Source of the DNA: Prevotella sp. BV3P1
GTDB lineage: Bacteria > Bacteroidota > Bacteroidia > Bacteroidales > Bacteroidaceae
Direction: 5' to 3'
NCBI RefSeq assembly: GCF_000479005.1
Contig: NZ_AWXC01000062.1
Coordinates: 98,461-162,460 of the forward strand
Length of the DNA: 64,000 nucleotides
Under the pieces are notes generated by a model. It searched no databases, was not told the DNA's origin, and worked only from the letters and a program-made list of their open reading frames with translations. This document shows, piece after piece, positions 44,979-54,702 of the stretch; the stretch's first letter is position 1, and each line of letters starts with the position of its first letter. The position numbers were made by a program, and so were the translations under genes.

Positions 44979-45221
44979 TTACTTGTACGGATCGCAGTCA
45001 CGATACTCTACAGCGACCACACAGACTCCAACACCACTCAGGCATTTCCCGCTTGCGGAGCAGTCTGAGCCTTGGACACACTCTGCATTCACCTCGGTCG
45101 TACTTACAAGATCAGCCAGGCTGATTCCTGAATAGGACTTTACCTTCCCATTTGGGGTAGCTAAGGACATTGCTACTATAGAACAGAAAGCAATACCAAC
45201 ACTTAGAAGTTTCTTCTTCAT
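44979..45221 (-). CDS. NVEALA-like short Cys-rich secreted peptide
   Basis: An 80-residue peptide with a basic start (MKKKLLSVGIAFCSIVAMS) and a leader of about 45 residues that ends near LADLVSTTEVNAEC, similar to the LSDLxxxNVEALA leader ending of Bacteroidetes peptides. The remaining 30 residues contain five Cys. Such leaders resemble those of peptides cut and exported by dedicated transporters, but the enzyme is not in the window. The ATG at 45221 is chosen, eight codons inside the longest frame. It is followed after 58 bases by the MG2/plug gene on the same strand. Confidence 0.7.
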   Translation of the reverse strand: MKKKLLSVGIAFCSIVAMSLATPNGKVKSYSGISLADLVSTTEVNAECVQGSDCSASGKCLSGVGVCVVAVEYRDCDPYK

Positions 45222-45333
45222 AATTAGTTGTTTTTTAATCTGCACCCAAAGGTTGTCATTTTTGGTGAATTTACAAATATTAAGATATATATATGATTGA
45301 ATATCAAAAAACTTATATTTTTAGTAGAGCCCC

Positions 45334-45408
45334 GTTAACTCCTTTACATGATAAACGGACATTTGTCCGTTAACTCCCCCATAACTCCTAATAACTCCAG
45401 TTAACTAC
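45334..45408. repeat. Cluster of TAACTCC motifs with an 18-base palindrome
   Basis: GTTAACTCC at 45334 and 45369, ATAACTCC at 45381 and 45391, GTTAACTAC at 45400. Between the first two sits a perfect palindromic hairpin AACGGACATTTGTCCGTT (45354-45371). It follows the ispH stop at 45432 on the minus strand and could help to end that operon, though no U-run is present. Confidence 0.55.
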
Positions 45409-45431
45409 TTCACAGCCTCCTGCCAGTCCCT

Positions 45432-46295
45432 TCACATCCTCAGCTTCTGCAAGATATAATCCCTACACTTCTCCATAAGCCACTTAGGCGTGCTGGTAGC
45501 ACCACAAATGCCAATGGTATTGACACCTTGCAACCAATCGAAATCGATTTCGTCGACATCCTCTATATGGTAACTATTGGGGTTCACACGCTTACACTCG
45601 TTGAACAAGACACGCCCATTCGAACTCTTTCGACCACTCATGAAGAGTATCAAATCATGCTTAGACGCAAAGTTAGCAATGTTGGGCATACGGTTTGCCA
45701 CCTGCCTACAAATGGTGTCAAAGCTACGAAAGACGGCATCGGGCGAGATGTGCGATTGTATGTAATCGATCACGCGATGAAACTCGTCGAGGCTCTTGGT
45801 AGTTTGCGAATACAAATAAATATCGCGTGAGAAGTCCAACAGCTTCACGTCGTCCACCTTTTCTATCACAATCGCATTGCTTTGGGTTTGACCTACTAAG
45901 CCCAACACTTCGGCATGACCAGTTTTTCCGAAGATTACGATTTGAACATCAGGATGACTTTCGTATTGTTTTTTGATGCGTCGCTGCAAGGTCAACACTA
46001 CTGGACAGGTGGCATCTATAATCTCGATGTTGTTTTTTCGAGCCAATTCGTAGGTTTCGGGGGGCTCTCCATGTGCTCTCAGCAACACTTTTACATCGTG
46101 CAGTTGGCGCAAATCATCGTGGTTAATGGTCACCAGTCCGCGTTCATGTAGACGCTTCACTTCAATACCATTATGTACAATGTCGCCCAAGCAGTACAAT
46201 GTTCCGCCCTTAGCCAATTCTTCCTGCGCTTTCTGTATGGCGGTCGTCACACCGAAACAAAAGCCACTGCCACTATCAATTTCTATTTGTACCAT
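45432..46295 (-). CDS. ispH: 4-hydroxy-3-methylbut-2-enyl diphosphate reductase
   Basis: A 287-residue iron-sulfur enzyme, last step of the MEP isoprenoid pathway. The three cluster-binding Cys are in GFCFGV (about 13), DATCPVV (about 96) and GICGATSTP (about 268). The catalytic Glu lies in the GKTGHAEVLGL region. The length is typical. It is the last gene of a three-gene unit behind the macroglobulin and DUF1573 genes, 7 bases after the latter. Confidence 0.95.
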   Translation of the reverse strand: MVQIEIDSGSGFCFGVTTAIQKAQEELAKGGTLYCLGDIVHNGIEVKRLHERGLVTINHDDLRQLHDVKVLLRAHGEPPETYELARKNNIEIIDATCPVVLTLQRRIKKQYESHPDVQIVIFGKTGHAEVLGLVGQTQSNAIVIEKVDDVKLLDFSRDIYLYSQTTKSLDEFHRVIDYIQSHISPDAVFRSFDTICRQVANRMPNIANFASKHDLILFMSGRKSSNGRVLFNECKRVNPNSYHIEDVDEIDFDWLQGVNTIGICGATSTPKWLMEKCRDYILQKLRM

Positions 46296-46302
46296 CGGAA
46301 AA

Positions 46303-47364
46303 TCAGTTCACATGGATGTCAATAATCACCTTGGGCAAGTCCGGGTCGTTGGTAATCATCAAGATACGAGGTTTACTCTTAGCTTTTTTCAATTGCTCTG
46401 CGATAGCCGTCACTTTGAGTTTGGCGGTCTGGCCAGGCTCCAATTTCGACTTGTTGAGAGATATTTCCAAGCCACCGGTGAACATCTGCACGCTCTCTAT
46501 CTCGAGCTTGCTCTTCCCAATATTTTGGATGAAGATTTGTCCTTTCAGCTTTTTCTTACGTCCAAAGGTTCCCAAATCCAACTTGGTTGCAGAGAGTTGC
46601 ATCTTCGGTTGGGGCATGTGCACGGCTGTTGCCTGCTCATTGAATTCAGGTAAAAGCACAGCTGATACGGTCAACTCATTATCTGGATTTACCTTATCGC
46701 CCGGAACAAAACCCATAAAGATGGATGTCTGGGTCAGTCCGTAGTCGCGTATCAGCTTGGAATTCAAGGTGATGGTTGCCACTCCGGCACGGCCTGGTGC
46801 AATGCGTGAGGGTGACACGTCGGCTGAGAGATAGTTGGGTAGATGCATCAAGATGGGCTGTGCCATCTGCGTCGTGTTGTTCTTGATGTGTATCTTAGCC
46901 TGCGGACGCTCGCCACGATTCACGTCATCAAACTCGATGTTGTTGACATCGGTTTGCAACATGCCTAAAGTAAAGGGATAAGATCCGCCAAAATCAATAA
47001 TCTCATCCACGACTTTTCCCTTCAAGATCAACTCCAAAGGAGCGGCAGCGCCATTGCTGTAAATGCGAACCAGCTTGTTGAAAGTTCCCATTTGCTTGGC
47101 ATCATAGGTGACTTTCACGACAGCCGAACCGTGTGATGCGATGGCTTGGCGGGGATAATCTACAGAGGTGCAGCCGCAACTGGTCAGCACTTTGCTGATA
47201 GCGAGTGGCTTGTCGCCGGTGTTCCTGATGTCATACGCCACCGTCACGGGAGCCTTATAAACGACTTGTCCGCAATCTATCACCTCGTTGACGGCTGTCA
47301 TCTGCTGCGCAGAAGACAGGAGTGGAAGCACCATGAGCGCGAATATCATGAGTTTTCGATTCAT
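46303..47364 (-). CDS. DUF1573 periplasmic protein
   Basis: A 353-residue exported protein with a signal peptide (residues 1-20) and two or three immunoglobulin-like domains. The first carries the DUF1573 signature: INTGDKPLAISKVLTSCGCT-like sequence with the conserved SCGCT and DYPRQAI, near residues 50-75. A second similar domain without the Cys pair follows near residue 255. Domains of this type bind or cap partner proteins in the envelope. It sits 3 bases after the macroglobulin gene, and the pair recurs in Bacteroidetes. Confidence 0.88.
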   Translation of the reverse strand: MNRKLMIFALMVLPLLSSAQQMTAVNEVIDCGQVVYKAPVTVAYDIRNTGDKPLAISKVLTSCGCTSVDYPRQAIASHGSAVVKVTYDAKQMGTFNKLVRIYSNGAAAPLELILKGKVVDEIIDFGGSYPFTLGMLQTDVNNIEFDDVNRGERPQAKIHIKNNTTQMAQPILMHLPNYLSADVSPSRIAPGRAGVATITLNSKLIRDYGLTQTSIFMGFVPGDKVNPDNELTVSAVLLPEFNEQATAVHMPQPKMQLSATKLDLGTFGRKKKLKGQIFIQNIGKSKLEIESVQMFTGGLEISLNKSKLEPGQTAKLKVTAIAEQLKKAKSKPRILMITNDPDLPKVIIDIHVN

Positions 47365-47367
47365 CTT

Positions 47368-50300
47368 TTATTGTATATTCAAAGTTTTGGCAGCCTCCCT
47401 ACCATTATACTCAGGACTGTAAGCACACTGAATGGTGCAAATACCCGTTTGGTAGGTTCCGGCTCTGTCTATGTAATAGTCTGTTTCTATGCGATGTTTT
47501 CCTTTGCCAAGGCGGTCGAAATAATAGTTGGTGGCATTGTCTTTGGGCGCACAGTAGTAGCCTTGATGATAACCACTCAACTGCCCTATCGGTTCAAGAC
47601 ATGCCGCACGCTTATCCTGTAGCTGCACAAAGTCGTAGTCGCGATCGGCCTCTATCTCGATTCTCACGGTCACCTTGTCGCCCACTTTCAGGCTGGTTGC
47701 AGGCTTACCATTATATAATAAGGTGCGAGTTACCTTAATTCCAGACGACTGACTGGCCACTTTGGTGGACTTCTGCATGAACTGTGCGTACACAGCTCCC
47801 CATGATGTGCCGGCTGAAGTCTTGTTCACAGCAAGCGTTCGCACATCCTTGCCCGGCTTCGACACCTTGACATAACCCAGACCTGCGGTGGCCTTAGGCA
47901 GGGCGACAGGCTGGTTATCTATCTTGATAACGGCATCTTGGGATGACTGGGTGAGTTTTTCCGTGGCGCCATGCAAGAAGGCATACACCGCGTTCACGCT
48001 ATTAATGGGCGTGTCCCAGGTCTGCGTGCGCTTGGATTGCAACAGCCAACGTTGCATTTCCTCGATGCTGGGGTCGCCGGGACGCAGGCGTTTGGCGGCC
48101 TCAATAGCGGCCACCTGAGAAGGAATGCGATAGTCACACCAGGTGTACTGGGCGCGCGGCGTGTCGAAATAGCGTCCCATTTCTTCCTTGTACACGCTAT
48201 ATTCGTTGATACTTTGCAGATATTCTTTGGCTAATTCGTGTTTACCATACTGTGAAAGTATAATCGCAGAATTGGCTTTCCCATAAATCGTCAACGCGGA
48301 AGGCTTCTTGGCAAGTAAGTCAACAAGATATTTAACGGTGAATGTCGATGGTCTTTCTGCCAACGCATGGATGTACAAATAGTCGCAAGCCGCCTCACTG
48401 GGAGCCAGATTCTTGCTTCCTTTTGCTTTCAATTCTTTCAACTTAGCCACCTCTTCAGCTGCCTTCTTGTCCAAGTATGCAAGAGCCTGCCGAATGATTG
48501 ACGTTGTTACCTGCTGCTTACCAATGAGCACATTCAACCGAACCAGCATCTTGACTACCGCCGTTGTCATGTAACGACTGCCCGACATGCCCTCCCACCA
48601 ACTGAAAGAGCCGTCGGGATTTTGCAGTTTTGACAGCTTGTCGAGGGCGGAGTTCAATCGGTAGTCGATCGAATTTGGGTCGAAGAAAGTGACCAGTTGC
48701 TGCTTCTGCTCGCTCTCTCTGCTTGCATCGGCCACCCAAGGCGTTTCTTCAAGTACCATTGTTTTGAGTGATTGGTTCTTTTCCAGACTACTCATGAGCG
48801 AGGTCTCACTACCCTTTTCCTGCTTCCACAGGCTGATAGTCGACTTCAGTTGCGGTGCCTCGTTCAACAGATAGCGCCCAACGCTGTAAGCATAGTAGGC
48901 TGCTGACAGGCTAATGGCATTGTCGGCGTCGGGCGTTCCCATCGAGGGAAGTGCCTGAACCATAAGCCATGCCGGGTTGTTGGTGTACTCAATGGTCAGC
49001 CGATTAGCAGCATCATCCACGGGGAAGAGCTGTTTCAAGTCAATCGTCTTGGTGCCGGGGGCATGCTGCGTAAATGGTACAGTGGTGGTCACCCATTCCT
49101 TCGCAGGCAGAATGGGCAGGTAATGCTGTTCGCCATCGCTGTATCCCTTACCGCTTACCGTGACTCTCGCGATGAGCAACGACAGCTGCGGATGGGCTGC
49201 AAGCAGAGGAGTTACGTCAAAATCGAAGGCTACCGACACGGTTGTGTCGGGCTGTAGACGGCAGGTCTGCTGCCTGCTGAACACCACACCTTCAGTCTCG
49301 GGGTTGAGCAACTCCAGCTGCACGGTGCCTTCCACCACTCGCTTGGAAGTACTGATGATGCGCGCTGACAGCGTGGCATGGTCGCCCATACGCACAAAAC
49401 GCGGCATATTGGGCTGCACCATGACAGTCTTTTGCGCCACAACCTCGTCCTTGAGCATGCCATGTTGCATCGCCTTGTCGTGCGCAAGGCCCATGAACTG
49501 CCATGTGGTAACACTCTCCGGCAAGGTGAACTTCAAGCTCACGTTGCCTTTGTCGTCAGACAACAAGGCGGGAAAGAAGAAGGCTGTTTCGCTCAAGTTC
49601 TCGCGAACGCTCTGTCGTGAGGCAGGCTGCTGGGGTTGAGATGGCTCTGCCAAGGCCGGAGAAGCAGCGTCATCATCAGATGCTTCCCTTGCATTGCCCC
49701 CTCCAGTTGTCGATTTCAGCATCATGGCACCTGACTGCTTAGCCGTCGCAGACATAGGCATGGCCTTCATCGCACGGGTTCCATACAGCCTGCCCTCAAG
49801 GGCTGCGAGGAGCACCTCCACCCTGGGGTCGATTGCAAACACATCGTCAAAACGACTGAAATCAAGATTCCGTTCACGAAGAGACGCAATGGGAGCATCA
49901 CCATAGAGAACAGCTTCAGTAAAGTTTAACCCGCTCCATTGGGTAAAAGGCAAGGCTGGATGGTAGGTCGTATTGAACCTCCAATCGTGTTTTCTGATTT
50001 CATTAAGCGTCTGGTCGAACAACACAGCCATCAACTGAGCTTGTGCTGGCGAGCCATCTGGCTTGGTGATTTGCAACGACCACTCCTCCTTTTGCCCTGG
50101 GTTGAGGCGGTTGCGGAAAGTCTTCCATGTGACCATCAACCGCTTGTCGGGCTGCGGTTTTTGTATCATCTGACGATGACTGTATAGCTTACCATTCTTC
50201 ACCCATGCGTAGTTGACAAGCAATCCCTTGTCATATTGGGGCAAATAAGTCAGCTTCTTCTTAATCAGTTGGTTATTGATTTCAAGCGTTCCACTATCAA

Positions 50301-52890
50301 TGACACGGTCGCCAGCAATCATTGTGTACACCACATGCACCTGCTTGTCAGACGAACCGAACAACAGATACACCGGTTTGCCCTTGTGTGGGAAGGTGTC
50401 TGATGTGACATAAAAGAAATCGGAGGTATTGACAGCGGGTTTCTTGTCATCAAGAGAGAAGATGACAAACTTCTGGTCAAGCGTATCGTTGCCGCAAATG
50501 GCGACTAAATGATGCTCGCCCGAAGACAGATTCTTCAATCCCTGAACGGTCGGCTCATTGGTTTTTACTGAATAAGCATGCCCATCTATCGTATAATTTA
50601 CTTGTCCATCGACAGGCTGACCTGCATTATTGATGTACCTGAAGGTCACAGGCGGGATGCTGTCTCGCAAGCTTTGAGCCGGCAAGTTACAGGTGAGCAA
50701 GGTTGGTTTGTCGCTCAATGGCAGGCGAGTTTCAGCCGAATGGCTTTCTCCGCCAGCGTCGGTGACATCGACATGAACCTCAAACGAATAGTAACGGGCA
50801 ACGTGATGGCTGTAATCATCGGGCATCTCCATCGGCACAGGAACCGTGAAGCGTCCGTCACCGTCAGTCACCAAGGTGTCTTTAGTGACCATGACTTCCC
50901 GGTCTTTACTCATTCGATGGAACCACCACATGGCAGGTCTGCGCACAACTGTGTACTTAACTTTGGCTAATTGAACAGGAACGCCGGCGAAACTTTTCAC
51001 ACATCCAACCACATTCACGGTGTCACCCGCCTGATATTTCTCTTTCACTTCATCGAAAGAAACCTGGAAAGTAGGACGTTTATATTCTTCGACAGAAAAG
51101 TATTCGTAACCGTTGTTGCCAAAGTTTGTGCGCAATGAGAATATGCCTGTAAGTCCAGAGGATGGCAAAACAAAGTCGGTTGATGCGGTTCCAAAATCGT
51201 CCGTGACCACCTCTTTGGTGGCTATAACCTTATAATTGGCATCACGCAACGTCAAAGTCATGGTCTGATGGGCAACTGCCTCAGTACGCTCATCATCCAC
51301 CCTTCGGTAAACAATGGCTGCGGCATGCACAGTCTGTCCAGGACGATAGATGCTTCGATCCGTGTATAGCTCTACCTGTGGACGAACTGATATTCGATCT
51401 TTTGAGAATTGTCCATAAGCATTGAAATAAGTTTCCGCACAAGCTTGATCTTCATCTGTATAAGGATAAATGGATTGATAGGACGGCCAACCCATTTCGT
51501 ACACCGCCTCACCTTGCTCATTGCAGGTCAAGGTTTGGGAATGACGTTTGTTATCATAATTGTTACCGTTTGTGATTCTAATCTTAGCGTTCGGCAACGG
51601 CTGTCCTGTGGTTGCACTCACAGCAACCAATCGTACCCTGTTGTTGGGCAGTGTCTGTGACATGAGATACATATCGCTGACACGCAGCAAGGCCCGCTGT
51701 GGCTTTATGGACTTGTTGTTGGTGGTCATCTCCACGAGATACACGCCGATTGGCAAGCCTTTGATGGTCATCCTGTCGCGCATGACCTGATAGTCTGGCA
51801 AACCAACGTATCGCTTTGAGGCTGTATACACTGGTGTTTTAGAAGCAATATGCGACTTGATTTTTGCATAGTCGCGCGGGTCATTGGGATCAAATGAGGT
51901 ATCGCCTTTCAGATTGAGGCGCCACACCGACATGTCCAACTGATTGATATTGCACATTTGCATGATGACCACTTGCCGCTCCTGATGAGGAATTTGGACG
52001 CTTTCACCCAATGAGAGATGGAACATTGGCAATGTCAGCCGTGCCTTTGCGTTGCGCAGTATGTTCATACGAGGCCACGCTCCCCATTGAGTCAGCGCAT
52101 AATTGATGTAGTTCATCTTGCTTTCGGCAGAAACATCGTCAGCCTGTTCCATAAAACGATAGCGCTCTATGGCCAGCTCACCTGCCACAGGAAGATCTTT
52201 ATAGTGGCCAATCAACGAATCGATGGTCAGCAGATATTTCGACTTCCTCACCTGCATCACGTCCCCATCTCTATCTTGTCGCACACGCAGCAAGGCCGTG
52301 ATGCACGCTGCAGGACGGTTGTTTTGTTTTTGATAATAATCATGCAGCATCCCATAAGCCTTGGCCTCCATGCCCAACACATGCAAGAGATCGTTGCCGA
52401 AAATCTTACTGTCGATGCCTTCTATCACCATGGGCACATACTCAGAGGCCTTGTGAGCAGCCAACAAGTCGGGATGCGACAAGGATTTACGGTAATATTC
52501 CTCACTCAACTCCTTGCTGTTGTCTGACAATCGCTCATTCTCCCGATATAGCCGACCTAACGATGATTGATAAACAGCCGCTAAGACAGGATCCTGCTTC
52601 TCGGCCTTCTGCATGCTGGCAACCAGTCTTTCCACCTCTACCGTCAATGAATCGGGCGATACCTGATTAGCGAGGGAACCGTGTAGCAATTCGGCTTTCA
52701 AGAGATGGCCGTATCGTTTATCGGCCTGTGCCTTGGTTATAATCTTCTTCAGCACATTCATGGACGTTTTAGGTAGATCCTTCTGCTGTACTCGCTCATA
52801 CTGCTTCCAAAGTACAGTATAACTGTCTGCCATCAGGTGAAACGGCAACATCAGTAAAGTAGCAATCAACATCATTATGATTTTTTTCAT
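47368..52890 (-). CDS. Alpha-2-macroglobulin family protein without thioester
   Basis: A 1840-residue exported protein: signal peptide (1-21), a long helical N-terminal region with TPR-like features (to about 270), macroglobulin domains including MG2/MG3 (YTDRSIYRPGQTVHAA at about 510), a Ser/Pro/Gln-rich bait-like linker (about 1060-1090), the A2M signature (FFFPALLSDDKGNVSLKF at about 1105) and an alpha-helical thioester-like domain (about 1300-1560). The CxEQ thioester site is replaced by a segment with no Cys (SMGTPDADNAIS). It may trap or bind proteases or act as a scaffold; protease inhibition by covalent capture is ruled out. It begins a unit with DUF1573 and ispH. Confidence 0.92.
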   Translation of the reverse strand: MKKIIMMLIATLLMLPFHLMADSYTVLWKQYERVQQKDLPKTSMNVLKKIITKAQADKRYGHLLKAELLHGSLANQVSPDSLTVEVERLVASMQKAEKQDPVLAAVYQSSLGRLYRENERLSDNSKELSEEYYRKSLSHPDLLAAHKASEYVPMVIEGIDSKIFGNDLLHVLGMEAKAYGMLHDYYQKQNNRPAACITALLRVRQDRDGDVMQVRKSKYLLTIDSLIGHYKDLPVAGELAIERYRFMEQADDVSAESKMNYINYALTQWGAWPRMNILRNAKARLTLPMFHLSLGESVQIPHQERQVVIMQMCNINQLDMSVWRLNLKGDTSFDPNDPRDYAKIKSHIASKTPVYTASKRYVGLPDYQVMRDRMTIKGLPIGVYLVEMTTNNKSIKPQRALLRVSDMYLMSQTLPNNRVRLVAVSATTGQPLPNAKIRITNGNNYDNKRHSQTLTCNEQGEAVYEMGWPSYQSIYPYTDEDQACAETYFNAYGQFSKDRISVRPQVELYTDRSIYRPGQTVHAAAIVYRRVDDERTEAVAHQTMTLTLRDANYKVIATKEVVTDDFGTASTDFVLPSSGLTGIFSLRTNFGNNGYEYFSVEEYKRPTFQVSFDEVKEKYQAGDTVNVVGCVKSFAGVPVQLAKVKYTVVRRPAMWWFHRMSKDREVMVTKDTLVTDGDGRFTVPVPMEMPDDYSHHVARYYSFEVHVDVTDAGGESHSAETRLPLSDKPTLLTCNLPAQSLRDSIPPVTFRYINNAGQPVDGQVNYTIDGHAYSVKTNEPTVQGLKNLSSGEHHLVAICGNDTLDQKFVIFSLDDKKPAVNTSDFFYVTSDTFPHKGKPVYLLFGSSDKQVHVVYTMIAGDRVIDSGTLEINNQLIKKKLTYLPQYDKGLLVNYAWVKNGKLYSHRQMIQKPQPDKRLMVTWKTFRNRLNPGQKEEWSLQITKPDGSPAQAQLMAVLFDQTLNEIRKHDWRFNTTYHPALPFTQWSGLNFTEAVLYGDAPIASLRERNLDFSRFDDVFAIDPRVEVLLAALEGRLYGTRAMKAMPMSATAKQSGAMMLKSTTGGGNAREASDDDAASPALAEPSQPQQPASRQSVRENLSETAFFFPALLSDDKGNVSLKFTLPESVTTWQFMGLAHDKAMQHGMLKDEVVAQKTVMVQPNMPRFVRMGDHATLSARIISTSKRVVEGTVQLELLNPETEGVVFSRQQTCRLQPDTTVSVAFDFDVTPLLAAHPQLSLLIARVTVSGKGYSDGEQHYLPILPAKEWVTTTVPFTQHAPGTKTIDLKQLFPVDDAANRLTIEYTNNPAWLMVQALPSMGTPDADNAISLSAAYYAYSVGRYLLNEAPQLKSTISLWKQEKGSETSLMSSLEKNQSLKTMVLEETPWVADASRESEQKQQLVTFFDPNSIDYRLNSALDKLSKLQNPDGSFSWWEGMSGSRYMTTAVVKMLVRLNVLIGKQQVTTSIIRQALAYLDKKAAEEVAKLKELKAKGSKNLAPSEAACDYLYIHALAERPSTFTVKYLVDLLAKKPSALTIYGKANSAIILSQYGKHELAKEYLQSINEYSVYKEEMGRYFDTPRAQYTWCDYRIPSQVAAIEAAKRLRPGDPSIEEMQRWLLQSKRTQTWDTPINSVNAVYAFLHGATEKLTQSSQDAVIKIDNQPVALPKATAGLGYVKVSKPGKDVRTLAVNKTSAGTSWGAVYAQFMQKSTKVASQSSGIKVTRTLLYNGKPATSLKVGDKVTVRIEIEADRDYDFVQLQDKRAACLEPIGQLSGYHQGYYCAPKDNATNYYFDRLGKGKHRIETDYYIDRAGTYQTGICTIQCAYSPEYNGREAAKTLNIQ

Positions 52891-52977
52891 ACCTTAACTC
52901 TTGTTTTTATAAAAGACTTAGGAAGCATGCAGATGACAGAACTGTATTCTACCAAAACACACACCGTTCGTTATTTG

Positions 52978-53051
52978 CAAAGATAGTGCAAGCCGAAGGC
53001 AAAGGAAGTCTACTTACTTTGCTAAGGCGACGCCTATCTTATGCAAAGATA
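52978..53051 (-). promoter_or_regulatory. Two minus 7 boxes upstream of the macroglobulin gene
   Basis: TATCTTTG occurs on the minus strand at 52978-52985 and at 53044-53051. Leaders would be about 85 and 150 bases. The remaining sequence from 52891 to 53279 holds nothing else I can identify. Confidence 0.5.
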
Positions 53052-53279
53052 ACAAAAATCGAATAATAGCCGCAAGAATTATCATTCTTTATGACGAATT
53101 AAGGACAAGCTAAAAGTGGATGCCGACTAACAAATAAACAGAAATGATACCAAAAGATAAGTCACACCAAACAATACAATCCCCTAACCCTCATGAAGAA
53201 ATGCCGTTGGGCGTGGAGGCATGGGGATAGAAACAAAGAAAAGATGTGCCAGTACGAAGCTGCTCAATGACGGTCTACC

Positions 53280-53870
53280 CTACACACCATCATCATCATC
53301 TTCTGTATCAGCTTCCGACTCATCACCCTCCGTGTTACCGGTATCCAACAGGGTATCTTTCTGGATGGATACAGCACCAAGGTTTGATATCTTCATAACC
53401 AAAGGAACATACTCGTCACTCATTTTGTCGGGCGAGCCGATACTCACTGCAAAAATGAGGTTGTTGCCTTCAACCTTGTCAAAAACAATGCCTAATAATG
53501 CACTGTTTTTACGATAAGATTCATCAACATAGTTTACAAAATCAGCTTTTGTAAACGTCCTACTATAGAACTCACTTTGATCCTTTCGAACGATACTCAG
53601 TTTAATCTTATTATCATAATATTTATTGCCTGCCCCATCATCTGCTAACGGTAGGGACTGGTCAGCTTGCCTTGAAACATTCACATGATACACCGAACCA
53701 ACCCATTCTACAGGAATCGACTGCTCGTAATCGCTCATAGATTGCGTAGCCTTCTTCTTGACAGGCTTTGGCTTCTGCGTGATAATCGTCTTATCTTGTT
53801 TCTTTTCTGAACAAGATGAGATACCACAACCTACTACTATAATCAAAAATAAACGTAAAAACAATCGCAT
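53280..53870 (-). CDS. DUF4738-like lipoprotein
   Basis: A 196-residue lipoprotein: basic start, hydrophobic core and lipobox GISSC with the lipidated Cys at residue 20. A Lys-rich linker (25-40) is followed by a beta-rich domain (NKYYDNKIKLSIVRKDQSEF, SRTFTKADFVNYVDESY, NLIFAVSIGSPDKMSDEYVP) matching DUF4738 of Bacteroidetes, and an acidic tail that ends in a run of Asp. The function is unknown. The last 25 residues are Asp/Glu rich and probably unstructured. Confidence 0.78.
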   Translation of the reverse strand: MRLFLRLFLIIVVGCGISSCSEKKQDKTIITQKPKPVKKKATQSMSDYEQSIPVEWVGSVYHVNVSRQADQSLPLADDGAGNKYYDNKIKLSIVRKDQSEFYSRTFTKADFVNYVDESYRKNSALLGIVFDKVEGNNLIFAVSIGSPDKMSDEYVPLVMKISNLGAVSIQKDTLLDTGNTEGDESEADTEDDDDGV

Positions 53871-54123
53871 GAGTTGATTCTATTTTTAATGTTTCCTATC
53901 TTATGACTTACTTGTGGCGTGTCGAGCTTCATCCTTCATCATCAGGAAGAAAACCTGGGCCGTCCACCATTTGCAAAGGTACAAATAAAAAATGACAAAA
54001 AAGTCATTGCATACAAACAAGATAATAAAAAGAAAAGCGCCCACTAATCACTTAGGGGACGCTCCATATCATCCTGATCTTACAAACTAATTCTTACTGA
54101 ATCACATTTAAATATATAAAAGT

Positions 54124-54423
54124 TCAGTTCTTGTATTTATCAAGCAATAAACGCACCTCATCGTTCGTTGGGCCAGGTCACAAATCTTCCTTCAACTCTA
54201 ACAGGAGATTTTTAGCGGTACAGGGTCTTCTTTCAAATAGCCTGATGCCTTTCTTCCTTATTTGGAAGTACTTTTTCTCCCACGAATTCCATATTGCCAG
54301 CTCGTACCTTCACAGGCATGCTTCAAGATGCGTTAGTCAACCTCTCAATAGATGACTGTCAATTAAAAGACCGAAATCACTTAACTTTTTTAGTTGAAGT
54401 ATAGCTAAATTACTGTGTCGATT
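54124..54423 (-). pseudogene. Decayed gene of unknown family with three in-frame TGA codons
   Basis: One frame of 100 codons reads like protein (GIRLFERRPCTAKNLLLELK and PTNDEVRLLLDKYKN) but is broken by TGA at 54337-54339, 54310-54312 and 54178-54180. All three could come from CGA to TGA changes. The end is a TGA at 54124-54126. No start codon is clear. The family is not recognised; the basic, Trp-containing helix followed by an acidic helix and the DKYKN end suggest a cytoplasmic tail. Confidence 0.55.
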
Positions 54424-54702
54424 TTATGTTATGACGAGAGTATGATAAAAAGGTTTAATCCTATCAATAAAAAAAATGAATTGAAACGGAGGTATATTAG
54501 TCAGAACGACCGTATCTTTCCATCTCAATAATTTGTCGTTGAACAAAGAGTGAGCGTACTACAAACGACACGATTTGTACATTATTTTACTCAAATAATG
54601 CCCCAAAAACGGCTCTTCAAAAGTTTCAAAATAGAAAAAATTGATAGGCAACCAGGGAGCAAACAAGTGATGATTCAGTCAGAAAAAACAGCTTTTCTCG
54701 CA

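Noticed and set aside
45334..45408. The TAACTCC cluster as a seventh 22-base array
   Set aside because: Spacing is irregular (35, 12, 10 and 9 bases) and the core is not the array palindrome.
49160..49639. Long frames opposite the macroglobulin gene
   Set aside because: They are shadows of the long coding frame, with no start signals and no family resemblance.
47368..52890. A thioester-type alpha-2-macroglobulin protease trap
   Set aside because: The CxEQ motif is absent at the expected position and no Cys is present there.
54124..54423. TGA read as Trp or selenocysteine
   Set aside because: TGG is used for Trp in the same frame, no SECIS-like hairpin is seen after the stops, and other genes in the window end at TGA normally.
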